DNA of 24,473 nt, taken from NCBI GenBank assembly GCA_035654655.1, contig DASRWI010000045.1, positions 1-24,473 on the forward strand, read 5' to 3'. Source of the stretch: DASRWI01 sp035654655. Lineage in GTDB: Bacteria > Bacteroidota > Ignavibacteria > Ignavibacteriales > Ignavibacteriaceae. The position numbers were made by a program, and so were the translations under genes. This document shows positions 16,601-24,032 of this stretch, in pieces (the first letter of the stretch is position 1; every line of letters begins with the position of its first letter). The notes beneath the pieces are model-generated. The model saw nothing but the letters and a program-made list of their open reading frames with translations, had not been told where the DNA came from and searched no databases.

Positions 16601-17389
16601 TATGGACATAGAGATGCTATGTTAACATTGACAGATCCTGGTGTATCAAAATTATCTGCTTGGGATAATACATTATACAATGCAAATCATGGCAGCGTAG
16701 TATCTTATTTCCCAACAGGCGCAACCGTTCCAAGAAATATTTACTTTGCATTTTGTATCTCAAGCTTTGTTGATCAAACTCAAGCCAAAAAGTTAATTCT
16801 TAATACAGCAGAATTTATGATGACTGGTGCTGTTCCTGTAGAGTTAACCTCACTAACTGCTAATGCAAGTGGAAATAAAGTTAGCCTTAACTGGTCAACT
16901 GCAACTGAATCTAATAATAAAGGATTTACTGTTGAAAGAAAATCAGCAGCAGGTTTTGAAAGTGTTGGATTTGTAGCAGGTAATGGCTCTACTACCGAAG
17001 CTTCAATTTATTCATTTGTTGATAATAATGTTCCTGAAGGTTCATATTCATACAGATTGAAACAAGTTGATTTCGATGGTACTTTTAGTTATTCACAAGT
17101 AGTAAATGTTGAAGTATTACCTCCGGCAATTTATTCTCTTGAACAAAATTATCCTAATCCATTTAACCCTTCTACATTAATTAAATTCTCAATTCCTGTT
17201 GATGGAATGGTTACTTTGAATGTATATAATTTGTTAGGTGAAAAAGTTGCAAGCTTAATAAATGGTAATTTGAAAGCAGGAAGACATGAAGTGAAATTTG
17301 ATGCTTCTGATCTTTCAAGCGGATTATACTTCTACAGAATAGAATCAAATAACTTTACATCAATTAAGAAAATGATGTTGTTAAAGTAA
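13688..17389 (+). CDS. Secreted Asp-box (BNR) propeller protein with Ig-like repeats, GATase-like domain and T9SS tail
   Basis: A 1,233-residue secreted protein. The ATG at 13688 is preferred over GTG at 13682 because GGAG ends 5 nt before it and the signal peptide then starts MFKKQQ (1-25, cleavage near VFA-Q). Six Asp-boxes of the S-x-D-G-G-x-T-W type begin near residues 128, 180, 236, 294, 367 and 426, indicating a sialidase-like beta-propeller (about 80-490). Three Ig/FN3-like modules follow (about 493-590, 593-698, 701-806). Residues about 811-1045 resemble a class I glutamine-amidotransferase-like domain (VLVINDD, then GGGKTIVEGGE). A further FN3-like module covers about 1050-1143. The end (about 1149-1233) is a T9SS type-A sorting domain with YPNPFNPST and a C-terminal LLK. 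It should cross the outer membrane by T9SS and be anchored or released. I do not see a convincing sialidase FRIP motif, so enzymatic activity is doubtful. Confidence 0.92.
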   Translation: MFKKQQFVLLMSLLLVTLFISNVFAQKRDPRKWNTDVRLSQVFFDDSKIEMIPSTHLNYVHPNTLTSIYDLKNVKAFVYPNFRVHPSNNSQSEVPITRHPTNGNIMFGSSNAVKFSPSLFISEGMYLTTDGGVTWFGSDTTNAAPINNHGGDPAPAIGPEGNLYNSNLGYSTDGIFATVSTNMGATWSSEFTIISGSQDKNHTFVNDIPSSPYYGRVYVTWSRFTATNPPISIAYSTNGGQTYNAWQDVHTVASGHYAQGVNGSVGPNGEVYLAWQSPIAGSPYTGDFVGFAKSTDGGATYTYNNIAYQTNGIRGTLSNKGGIRVNDFPWMGVDKTNGPKRGNIYIVTAEKNLAPAGSDPDIVFHRSTDGGTTWSAGIRVNQDALNNGKDQYMPACVVDDKGAVYVVYYDSRNTSSDSAEVYVSRSMDGGDTWEDVKVSDHRFKPYPISGLAGGYQGDYIGITHSNGNVFPYWADNSTGIYQAWSTKVSFGPVITHNSLPNTENLAGPYPVNASITSATPLTSVKIFWKRGSGSLDSTAMTLDGTTWTGNIPGNGTAATYQYYIYAVDANGNFGSAPGVPGTFFSFDAMPDNVAPIITHTTLPNQYRETWPPVLSALATDNIGIDSIWVTYKLNTNGVERNFALNVNSDGYSNTFNCDTTIISLGDTLYYRIKAKDSGAAHNIGYHPSATTWNSFVFVPDLVAPTLTHNPLNNQARVRWPSLVKANVGDNLGVRSVTVDYKVNNGVLTGTFPLTLTTGSIYAANFPLDTNQVQVGDTVEYRIRAIDFSTSYNVTMVPETGYYKFAIINTKGLVLVINDDVTLKDRYSPEKQGEEDLKSPLGASSTLFKNSLFEDGYTVDEVQFTTFDVSTLSNYDIVVLSAGSKTTLMFDDQAKRTAILNFTAGGGKTIVEGGEVGWKYRSTTGEPDVNFRTQLLHCSTWSSDQPGNVKVLDLAHPIFADLPVLLNITGTGYGHRDAMLTLTDPGVSKLSAWDNTLYNANHGSVVSYFPTGATVPRNIYFAFCISSFVDQTQAKKLILNTAEFMMTGAVPVELTSLTANASGNKVSLNWSTATESNNKGFTVERKSAAGFESVGFVAGNGSTTEASIYSFVDNNVPEGSYSYRLKQVDFDGTFSYSQVVNVEVLPPAIYSLEQNYPNPFNPSTLIKFSIPVDGMVTLNVYNLLGEKVASLINGNLKAGRHEVKFDASDLSSGLYFYRIESNNFTSIKKMMLLK

Positions 17390-17407
17390 TTCTGTTATAA
17401 AGTTCAG

Positions 17408-17443
17408 AAAAAAAGGTGTACAGTTTTTCTGTACACCTTTTTT
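17408..17443. terminator. Bidirectional intrinsic terminator between convergent genes
   Basis: AAAAAAGGTGTACAG pairs with CTGTACACCTTTTTT, a 15-bp perfect stem with a TTTTT loop. It has T runs on both strands and sits between the end of the secreted propeller gene and the end of the helicase gene. Confidence 0.9.
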
Positions 17444-17465
17444 GTTTTAAATAAAAGTAAAAAAA

Positions 17466-19466
17466 TTATTCTTCCAGTAACCAACCCTCAGCTACATTTG
17501 GATCTAATCCGGTTATAAATCTTGAAGGCTTAGATAAACTTGTTCCGGCAAATCTATCAAAGATGTGCATTGGGTAAGTAATAAATAAATTCCTTTCAGC
17601 TCTTGTAACTGCAACATACATCAGCCTTCTCTCCTCTTCCAAAGATTCTTCTGTTTCTGCGGCTCTGCTGGATGGGAAAAAACCTTCAACAAGATTTATA
17701 ACAAATACCGAGTTCCATTCCAATCCTTTTGCTGAATGAATAGTTGAAAGAGTAATGAATTCATCTTCCTTATCTTCAGCTTCAATGTCCACTACGCTGT
17801 CAATGATAGGTTCAATTGCCATATCGGAGAGAAGTGCATCCATTGTTTTATACTTTTCAGAAATATTTTGAAAAGTTTCCAGGTCCTTCATTCTTTTATT
17901 AAAATCATCATACTTTGTTTTGAACAAAGGATAATAATAGTCTAATGCTAATTGCAATTTTTCTGAAGGTCTGATTTTTAATGTATGAAGTTTATATAAA
18001 ACATTAAGCAGGTCAATTATTTTACTTGTTAAACTATTTTTTACTAAAGCATCAGGATCAGAATCAATTTTTATTCTGGAAAATGCAAGTTCGTCCAATA
18101 TTCTTTGAGCAGTTTTTGGACCAATGCCCTCGTGCATTAATAAAATTCTATACCAGCTAACAACATCTTTAGGATTTTCACTAATCCTTAAAAATGCTAG
18201 CACATCTTTAATATGAGCAGTTTCAACAAACTTCATCCCTCCAAATTTTTGGAAAGGAATGTTTGCCTTAGATAATTCAATTTCCAAATCAAATGAGAAA
18301 AAGGAAGAACGAAACAATACAGCAATATTATTTAATGGAACTCCCTCTTCTCTCAAATCAAGAATTTTTTCAACTATAAATCTTGATTGCATATTATCAG
18401 TTGCTGCTGCAATAATTACAGGAAGATTTCCTCCTGTTTTTCTGGTATATAAAACCTTAGTATATTTTTCTGTTGATGTTTCTGTAACCTGATTTGCAAA
18501 ATCAAGAATGGGTTGAACACTTCTAAAATTCTCTTCAAGCTTTATAATTTCTGCTTTAGGGAATAACTTTGGAAACTCCATTATGTTTTTAAAGTCTGCA
18601 CCACGGAAAGAATAAATCGATTGTGAATCATCTCCTACAACCATAATGTTATGATTTAATTGAGCTAAACCTTTAACAATTGAAGCTTGAAGATGATTAG
18701 TATCCTGGTATTCATCAACCATTACATATTTAATAGTCGATAAAAATCCTTTTGCTGCAGGGCTTAATTCCCTTAAAAATTTATCTAAGAAAATTAGAAG
18801 GTCATCATAATCTAAAAGATTGTTTTTCTTTTTATATTCAGTAAAAACTCTTTTTATTCCTAGAATTTTATCGAGTTGTTCTATAAAATGAGGGTAATTA
18901 GCTTTAATAATTTCTTCAATAGAAATTCCTGTATTTATACTGTAGCTAAATACATTATTAAGAGTTTGTTTATTAGGAAATCTTTTATCCTTAGCAAGAA
19001 CTCCATCCTGGGAACGGATAAGATTAATTATATCCTCAGTGTCTCCCTGGTCCAGAATTGTAAAAGATGAGTCGAGGTCCACAGCCTTCCCATATCTTCT
19101 TAAAGTCGTATTAGCGAAAGAGTGGAAAGTACCACCATTAATCTTAGAGCATCTATTATCAAGCAGCAAAGTAGCTCTATTCATCATCTCGGATGCTGCT
19201 TTACGTGTAAATGTTAATAGAAGAATTGATTTGGGATCATAGCCCATTTCAATTAGACGTGCAACTCTATAAACTAAAGTTCGGGTTTTACCGGTACCAG
19301 CCCCTGCTATGATTAAATAGGCCCCGTCAATTGATGACACAGCATCAAATTGAGCGGGGTTTAATAGGTTTTTGTAATTTATCGAAAATTTAGATTCATC
19401 GTAAACAACTTCTTTATTTTCAACTTTATCGTTTAATCTTTTTAATGTAATTTTTTTCTGAAACAT
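17466..19466 (-). CDS. pcrA: UvrD/PcrA-type superfamily 1 DNA helicase
   Basis: A 666-residue ATP-dependent 3'-5' DNA helicase with a role in repair and replication-fork maintenance. Motifs appear in order: Q-motif region LNPAQ (35-39), Walker A GAGTGKT (55-61), Ia LTFTRKAA (84-91), Walker B VDEYQDT (250-256), III GDDSQSIYSFRG (278-289), IV ENFRS (312-316), V TIHSAKGLEW (575-584) and VI EERRLMYVAVTRA (611-623). HEGIGPKTAQRIL (445-457) is the usual 2B-domain HhH-like loop. The protein is shorter than E. coli UvrD (720) because the basic C-terminal tail after motif VI is brief. UvrD, PcrA and Rep cannot be separated with certainty by eye. It is the last gene of the floA cluster, its ATG directly abutting the stop codon of the preceding gene, so the two are co-transcribed and probably translationally coupled. 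Confidence 0.95.
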   Translation of the reverse strand: MFQKKITLKRLNDKVENKEVVYDESKFSINYKNLLNPAQFDAVSSIDGAYLIIAGAGTGKTRTLVYRVARLIEMGYDPKSILLLTFTRKAASEMMNRATLLLDNRCSKINGGTFHSFANTTLRRYGKAVDLDSSFTILDQGDTEDIINLIRSQDGVLAKDKRFPNKQTLNNVFSYSINTGISIEEIIKANYPHFIEQLDKILGIKRVFTEYKKKNNLLDYDDLLIFLDKFLRELSPAAKGFLSTIKYVMVDEYQDTNHLQASIVKGLAQLNHNIMVVGDDSQSIYSFRGADFKNIMEFPKLFPKAEIIKLEENFRSVQPILDFANQVTETSTEKYTKVLYTRKTGGNLPVIIAAATDNMQSRFIVEKILDLREEGVPLNNIAVLFRSSFFSFDLEIELSKANIPFQKFGGMKFVETAHIKDVLAFLRISENPKDVVSWYRILLMHEGIGPKTAQRILDELAFSRIKIDSDPDALVKNSLTSKIIDLLNVLYKLHTLKIRPSEKLQLALDYYYPLFKTKYDDFNKRMKDLETFQNISEKYKTMDALLSDMAIEPIIDSVVDIEAEDKEDEFITLSTIHSAKGLEWNSVFVINLVEGFFPSSRAAETEESLEEERRLMYVAVTRAERNLFITYPMHIFDRFAGTSLSKPSRFITGLDPNVAEGWLLEE

Positions 19467-20051
19467 CTAACTTAATGATTTTGGTTTACCAATAATTTCT
19501 GATAAAATAATAGCATCTCTAACACTTTGTCGAGTTTTCAATTTTGCTCTTAGTTTCTTAACAGTTTCATTTGTTTTTTTATTACGCTCTGCTAATAAGT
19601 TTTCCAGAATTTTTGCTTTACTTTCTGTTTCTTTTGAAACAGAAGTTGTTTTTCTTGAGTAATCAGGAATAGTATGTTCAGAAGAAGTAGCCTCGTGTTC
19701 AGATTCTCTTTTCTTAATCTCACTTTGTTTCCTGCTAACCTCATAAGATGTGTATTCAGAAGCAGACCTTTCTGATTCCGTTGATACGTGCTCAGAAGAA
19801 GTCATACTTCTATCATAAGTTGTTTTTGGCTGAGTTTTTACTTCAGTATTAAACATATTTTCAATTTCTTTTAATATGTCATACTGTTCCTCATTCCTTG
19901 GAGGTATTGTCTTTACATAACCATCCTCAGTCCTGTAAGTAGGTTTTTTAACAGGAGGTTTTGGAGGCTCTTGTTTTTTTGCTTTAAATATTGAGCGAAT
20001 GAAAGTTCCAATTACAAATAACCATATGATTACTTGAAAAACATCATCCAT
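19467..20051 (-). CDS. Membrane-anchored low-complexity protein of unknown function
   Basis: A 194-residue protein with one N-terminal hydrophobic segment (about 4-21, VFQVIIWLFVIGTFIRSIF) followed by basic KAKK, predicting an anchored protein with a cytosolic body. A proline-rich linker (29-38) leads to a Ser/Glu-rich, low-complexity region (about 80-140) with repeated SSEH and SE units. The C-terminal 40 residues are basic and helical and end in a conserved-looking stretch, VRDAIILSEIIGKPKSL. Similar short C-terminal segments (ending SEILGPPKSLR or alike) occur in small membrane proteins of other bacteria, so this tail is probably the functional part. Its start overlaps the last 8 bases of floA and its stop touches pcrA. 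A link to the FloA membrane scaffold is inference from this overlap. Confidence 0.8.
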   Translation of the reverse strand: MDDVFQVIIWLFVIGTFIRSIFKAKKQEPPKPPVKKPTYRTEDGYVKTIPPRNEEQYDILKEIENMFNTEVKTQPKTTYDRSMTSSEHVSTESERSASEYTSYEVSRKQSEIKKRESEHEATSSEHTIPDYSRKTTSVSKETESKAKILENLLAERNKKTNETVKKLRAKLKTRQSVRDAIILSEIIGKPKSLS

Positions 20052-21036
20052 TATTCTTATCCTTCTTGTCTTCAGGCTTAGAAATTGAATCTCTCATTTC
20101 AGTATCAGCCTGTATATTTCTCATCTTGTAATAATCCATTACACCTAAGTTCCCGGATTTAAAAGCTTCAGCCATTGCTCTTGGTACTTCAGATTCAGCT
20201 TCAACTACTTTCGCTCTCATTTTTGCAACTTCCGCAATATTTTCCTGTTCAGTTGCAACAGCAGAGGCTCTTCTTTCCTCAGCCTTTGCGCGAGCAATTT
20301 TCAAATCAGCTTCAGCCTGGTCAGTCTGCAATTTAGCACCAATATTATCACCAACATCTACATCTGCTATATCAATAGATAAGATTTCAAATGCAGTACC
20401 TGAATCCAATCCTTTTGAAAGAACACTTTTTGAAATCCTATCAGGATTTTCAAGTACGTGTTTGTGACTATCGCTGGCACCAATTGTAGAAACTATACCT
20501 TCACCAACTCTTGCTAAAATTGTAGCTTCTCCTGCACCACCAACTAACCTGTCAATGTTAGCTCTTACAGTAATTCTTGCAATAGCTTTAAGCTGGATAC
20601 CATCTTTAGCAACTGCAGCAACTACAGGAGTTTCAATAACTTTTGGTATTACTGACATTTTAACAGCTTCAAGAACATCTCTACCTGCGAGGTCAATTGC
20701 AGTAGCCCGTTCAAATGTTAAACCTAAATTTGCTTTATCAGCAGAAACTAATGCATTTATTACCTTAACAACATTCCCTCCTGCCAGATAATGTGCTTCA
20801 AGCTTACCCATATCGACTTTAATTCCTGCCTTAGTAGCAGTAATCATACTTCTTACAATAACAAAAGGAGGAACTTTCCTTAATCTCATTCCTACAAGGT
20901 CTTTAAAAATTCTTAATTTTACTCCTGAGAAAAAGGCAGTAATGTAAAGACCGATTGGAACAAAATAAAAGAAGAGAATTAAAAGAAAAAAGATACCGAT
21001 TATAAATACTATCGAAAGGCCTGATATGGCGTTCAT
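20044..21036 (-). CDS. floA: Flotillin-like protein FloA (SPFH family)
   Basis: A 330-residue membrane scaffold protein of functional membrane microdomains. The N-terminal hydrophobic hairpin-like segment (about 5-37) inserts into the membrane. The SPFH core (about 38-230) includes the FloA-typical RLRKVPPFVIV, EAHYLAGGNVVKV and DIADVDVGDNIGAKLQTDQAEADL stretches. An Ala/Glu-rich coiled coil (about 233-290) supports oligomerisation, and the tail is charged (PEDKKDKNNG). Length equals the usual 320-335. A good ribosome site (GGAG) is 7 nt before ATG. It is the first gene of the cluster with the low-complexity membrane protein and the helicase; it is divergent from clpC across a 392-bp region. 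In other bacteria FloA is not normally tied to a helicase, so the operon may reflect only co-expression. Confidence 0.96.
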   Translation of the reverse strand: MNAISGLSIVFIIGIFFLLILFFYFVPIGLYITAFFSGVKLRIFKDLVGMRLRKVPPFVIVRSMITATKAGIKVDMGKLEAHYLAGGNVVKVINALVSADKANLGLTFERATAIDLAGRDVLEAVKMSVIPKVIETPVVAAVAKDGIQLKAIARITVRANIDRLVGGAGEATILARVGEGIVSTIGASDSHKHVLENPDRISKSVLSKGLDSGTAFEILSIDIADVDVGDNIGAKLQTDQAEADLKIARAKAEERRASAVATEQENIAEVAKMRAKVVEAESEVPRAMAEAFKSGNLGVMDYYKMRNIQADTEMRDSISKPEDKKDKNNG

Positions 21037-21067
21037 TAGGATTCTCCATTAATTAAAAAACTATAAA

Positions 21068-21100
21068 GTAATTTAACCAATTATTCCCTATAATATCAAA
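21068..21100 (-). promoter_or_regulatory. Candidate floA promoter
   Basis: On the minus strand TTTG (21100-21097) is followed after 21 bp by TAAATTAC (21075-21068), resembling the Bacteroidota TTTG-N19/21-TAnnTTTG promoter. It would place the transcript start about 25 nt before the floA start codon. Confidence 0.35.
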
Positions 21101-21222
21101 TTATTTTTATATTCCTGAATTCGCATTTATCTGTGCCAAAATTTCATAGTAAAGCAAAATATGAGTACAATTGTCATTCAGATGAATTTGATTTTTGGAA
21201 AGATAACTCACATTGGAAAAAC

Positions 21223-21246
21223 AATACTCATTAAAATCATAGTATT
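21223..21246. promoter_or_regulatory. Inverted repeat 1 upstream of clpC
   Basis: AATACT (21223-21228) and AGTATT (21241-21246) form perfect 6-bp arms with a 12-bp spacer. It is the outermost of three dyads. Confidence 0.4.
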
Positions 21247-21252
21247 TTATCA

Positions 21253-21276
21253 TCATTTCTATTATAATAGAAATGA
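21253..21276. promoter_or_regulatory. Perfect 24-bp palindrome upstream of clpC (operator candidate)
   Basis: The half-site TCATTTCTATTA is followed directly by its exact reverse complement. A perfect 12-bp dyad without spacer is unlikely by chance even in AT-rich DNA and has the form of a homodimeric regulator site. It lies about 30 bp upstream of the candidate -33 element of clpC. It does not match the CIRCE or CtsR consensus. Confidence 0.6.
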
Positions 21277-21279
21277 AAC

Positions 21280-21300
21280 ATAACCATATTGTTATGGTAT
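21280..21300. promoter_or_regulatory. Imperfect inverted repeat 3 upstream of clpC
   Basis: ATAACCATA (21280-21288) pairs with TATGGTAT (21293-21300) with one bulged base. It ends 5 bp before the candidate -33 element, the position of an activator or a promoter-overlapping repressor. Confidence 0.45.
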
Positions 21301-21304
21301 AAAA

Positions 21305-21335
21305 ATTGTTCTTATATTTATGTTCGTTATGTTCT
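21305..21335 (+). promoter_or_regulatory. Candidate clpC promoter
   Basis: ATTG (21305-21308) and TATGTTCT (21328-21335) are separated by 19 bp, matching the spacing and most bases of the Bacteroidota primary sigma-factor consensus TTTG-N19-TAnnTTTG. Transcription would start near 21342, about 87 nt before clpC. Confidence 0.45.
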
Positions 21336-21428
21336 CTTACTTGATTGCAGATGGATGTATTTATATATTAGTTAGAAAATAACTGGAAAAAATAAGTAAA
21401 AGTAGATTTTAATCTCAAGGAAATAATT

Positions 21429-23912
21429 ATGGATGGAAATTTTTCAGATAGACTCCACGATGTAATAAGACTTAGCCGCGAGGAAGCTCTTCGTCTTGGT
21501 CATGATTATATCGGTACAGAGCATTTATTGTTAGGTATCATTAGGGAAGGACAAGGAGTTGCTGTAAGAATTTTGAGAAATCTTGATTGTGATTTAGTTA
21601 AATTAAAAAAAGCTATAGAAGATACTGTTAGAACATCCGGCGGCACTTTAACAATAGGCCAAATTCCTTTGACAAAGCAAGCTGAAAAAGTTTTAAAGAT
21701 TACTCAGATCGAATCAAAGATTTATAAAGCAGATGTTATTGGTACTGAACATTTATTACTTTCTCTTTTAAGAGATGAGGATAACATCGCTACTCAAATT
21801 TTATATCAATTTAATGTTTCTTATGATGCTGCCCGTTCAGAATTGAACGCATTGTTAAGTAGCAAATCATCAAAAGAAAACTTTGGAGCTGTTCCACCAC
21901 CGGATAAAAAAGTTGAAAGGACTAAAACTCCTGTTTTAGATAACTTCGGCAGAGACCTTACTAAGCTTGCTGCTGAAGATAAACTTGACCCTGTTGTAGG
22001 ACGTGAAAAAGAAATTGAAAGAGTTGCTCAAATTCTTTCCAGAAGGAAAAAGAATAATCCTGTTCTTATTGGTGAACCGGGCGTTGGTAAAACAGCTATT
22101 GCTGAAGGTTTAGCTTTAAGAATTGTACAGAAGAAAGTTCCGCGTATTCTTCAGGAAAAAAGAGTTGTTACATTGGATTTAGCCGGACTTGTAGCCGGTA
22201 CTAAATATAGAGGTCAGTTTGAAGAGCGTATGAAAGCTCTTATGAATGAACTTGAAAAAGCAAGAGATGTAATTTTGTTCATCGATGAGCTTCATACTAT
22301 TGTTGGAGCCGGTGGAGCTTCAGGTTCTTTGGATGCTTCCAATATGTTTAAACCTGCATTATCACGCGGTGATATTCAATGTGTTGGTGCAACAACATTA
22401 GATGAGTATAGAAAATATATTGAAACTGATGGAGCTTTAGATAGAAGATTCCAAAAAGTTATGGTTGATCCTCCTAGCTATGATGAGACCTTACAGATTT
22501 TAAGTAATATTAAATTTAAATATGAAGAACATCATCACGTACGTTATTCTGATGATGCAATTGAAGCAGCTGTTAAGTTAAGCAACAGATACATTACTGA
22601 CAGACACTTGCCTGATAAGGCAATTGATGTTCTTGATGAAGCAGGTTCAAGAGTTCATATGGGTAACTTTGAAGTTCCTAAAGAAATCCTTGACCTTGAA
22701 GCTGATATTGAAAAAGTAAAAGTTGAAAAAGCTTCTGTTGTTAAAAGACAGGATTATGAAGAAGCTGCACGCTTAAGAGATAAAGAAAGAAATCTACAGC
22801 AGGAATTAGAAGATGCTAAACGTGAATGGGAAAATGCGACTAAAGATGTAGTTCACGATGTTAGCGAAGAAGACATTGCAACTGTAGTTGCTATGATGAC
22901 CGGAATCCCTGTTAATCGTGTTGCTCAAACTGAATCTGAAAAACTATTGAAGATGGAAGATGAATTAAAGAAAACAATAGTTGGTCAGGATGAAGCTGTT
23001 TCTAAATTGACAAAAGCTATTAGAAGAACAAGAGCAGGATTAAAAAATCCAGATAGACCAATTGGCAGTTTTATATTCTTAGGTCCTACCGGTGTTGGTA
23101 AAACTGAGTTATGTAAAACATTAGCCAAATATTTATTTGATTCAGAAAATGCTCTTATCAGAATTGATATGAGTGAGTATATGGAAAAATTCTCCTTATC
23201 AAGATTAGTTGGAGCGCCTCCTGGATACGTTGGATATGAAGAAGGTGGTCAGTTAACAGAAAAGGTTAGAAGAAAACCATATTCAGTTGTTCTTTTTGAT
23301 GAAATTGAAAAAGCACATCCGGATATCTTTAGTATTCTTTTGCAAGTGCTTGATGATGGTACATTAACTGATAGTTTAGGCAGACGTGTAGACTTTAAGA
23401 ATACAATTATCATTATGACATCTAACGTTGGTGCAAGAGATATCAAAAATATCGGTTCATTCGGATTTGGTGGTGAATCAACTGATGACAAATATTCTTC
23501 ATTGAAAAATACAGTTGAAGAAGCAATGAAAAAGTTATTCAATCCTGAATTCTTAAACAGAGTTGATGAAACAATAGTATTCAGAAATCTTACCAGAGAA
23601 GATATTTTACAAATCATAGATATTGAACTGAAAGATTTATTGAAGAATGTTCACGAGAACAAACTTGAACTGACACTTGATCAGACAGCAAAAGATTTCA
23701 TAGTTGAAAAAGGATTTGACCAGAAATATGGAGCTCGTCCATTAAGAAGAGCAATCCAGAAATATGTTGAAGATCCATTAGCAGAAGAAATCTTAAAAAA
23801 TTCATTCAAGGAAGGAACAAGAATAGTTGCAAAGCATTATGAAGGTGCAGAAGAATTATTTTTCCTGGATGAAAAGGTTGACCAGCCGCTGCCTGAAAAA
23901 GAGCAGAATTAA
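21429..23912 (+). CDS. clpC: ATP-dependent Clp protease ATP-binding subunit ClpC
   Basis: An 827-residue Hsp100 unfoldase that feeds proteins to ClpP. It has two N-terminal Clp-N repeats (about 5-68 and 80-143). AAA1 carries Walker A GEPGVGKT (215-222) and Walker B VILFIDELHT (281-290). The middle region has a UVR motif (about 437-456, KRQDYEEAARLRDKE), which marks ClpC rather than ClpA or ClpB. AAA2 carries GPTGVGKT (552-559) and VVLFDEIEKA (620-629). SFGFGGE (677-683) sits where the ClpP-docking loop is expected, and the C-terminal D2-small domain covers about 725-810. ATG is preceded by AAGGAA at 6 nt. It is monocistronic: divergent from floA, with a strong terminator after it. The dyads upstream suggest stress-type regulation. 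McsA/McsB-type adaptor genes are not present in the window. Confidence 0.97.
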   Translation: MDGNFSDRLHDVIRLSREEALRLGHDYIGTEHLLLGIIREGQGVAVRILRNLDCDLVKLKKAIEDTVRTSGGTLTIGQIPLTKQAEKVLKITQIESKIYKADVIGTEHLLLSLLRDEDNIATQILYQFNVSYDAARSELNALLSSKSSKENFGAVPPPDKKVERTKTPVLDNFGRDLTKLAAEDKLDPVVGREKEIERVAQILSRRKKNNPVLIGEPGVGKTAIAEGLALRIVQKKVPRILQEKRVVTLDLAGLVAGTKYRGQFEERMKALMNELEKARDVILFIDELHTIVGAGGASGSLDASNMFKPALSRGDIQCVGATTLDEYRKYIETDGALDRRFQKVMVDPPSYDETLQILSNIKFKYEEHHHVRYSDDAIEAAVKLSNRYITDRHLPDKAIDVLDEAGSRVHMGNFEVPKEILDLEADIEKVKVEKASVVKRQDYEEAARLRDKERNLQQELEDAKREWENATKDVVHDVSEEDIATVVAMMTGIPVNRVAQTESEKLLKMEDELKKTIVGQDEAVSKLTKAIRRTRAGLKNPDRPIGSFIFLGPTGVGKTELCKTLAKYLFDSENALIRIDMSEYMEKFSLSRLVGAPPGYVGYEEGGQLTEKVRRKPYSVVLFDEIEKAHPDIFSILLQVLDDGTLTDSLGRRVDFKNTIIIMTSNVGARDIKNIGSFGFGGESTDDKYSSLKNTVEEAMKKLFNPEFLNRVDETIVFRNLTREDILQIIDIELKDLLKNVHENKLELTLDQTAKDFIVEKGFDQKYGARPLRRAIQKYVEDPLAEEILKNSFKEGTRIVAKHYEGAEELFFLDEKVDQPLPEKEQN

Positions 23913-23916
23913 ACTT

Positions 23917-23950
23917 AAAGCCCTCACTAAAAATGAGGGCTTTGTTGTTT
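23917..23950 (+). terminator. Intrinsic terminator of clpC
   Basis: AAAGCCCTCA pairs perfectly with TGAGGGCTTT over 10 bp with a 7-nt loop and is followed by TTTGTTGTTTTT. It starts 5 bp after the clpC stop. Confidence 0.92.
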
Positions 23951-23966
23951 TTCGACATAAAAACCC

Positions 23967-24012
23967 AATCCTGTCATCACGAGGAGAGAAGCGACGTGGT
24001 GATCTCTGGATT
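23967..24012. repeat. REP-like intergenic palindromic element
   Basis: The core GTCATCACG / CGTGGTGAT forms a 9-bp stem with two wobble pairs around a 13-nt purine-rich loop (AGGAGAGAAGCGA), and AATCC/GGATT form outer arms. The element is clearly more GC-rich than its surroundings. It resembles the widespread intergenic repeat of the type GTCATTGCGAGGAGCGAAGC found in many bacterial genomes. It lies between two convergent genes, the usual place for such repeats. Other copies cannot be seen in this window. Confidence 0.6.
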
Positions 24013-24032
24013 TTTCTTTACAAAAATAAATT

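Larger units (their letters stand above)
21037..21428. other. 392-bp divergent intergenic region floA / clpC
   Basis: No gene fits here. The region is AT-rich and holds a candidate floA promoter (minus strand, near 21068-21100), three clustered inverted repeats (21223-21300) and a candidate clpC promoter (21305-21335). The part 21101-21222 shows only a short ACAATTGT palindrome and nothing else I can assign. The clpC leader of about 85 nt (from about 21342 to 21428) shows no clear structure apart from the ribosome site AAGGAA before the ATG. Confidence 0.6.

Noticed and set aside
16100..16800. Functional glutamine amidotransferase
   Set aside because: No GxCxG nucleophile elbow or His-Glu dyad is visible; only the general fold pattern is similar.
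21160..21180. ACAATTGT palindrome as an operator
   Set aside because: An 8-bp palindrome in AT-rich DNA is expected by chance and has no second copy nearby.
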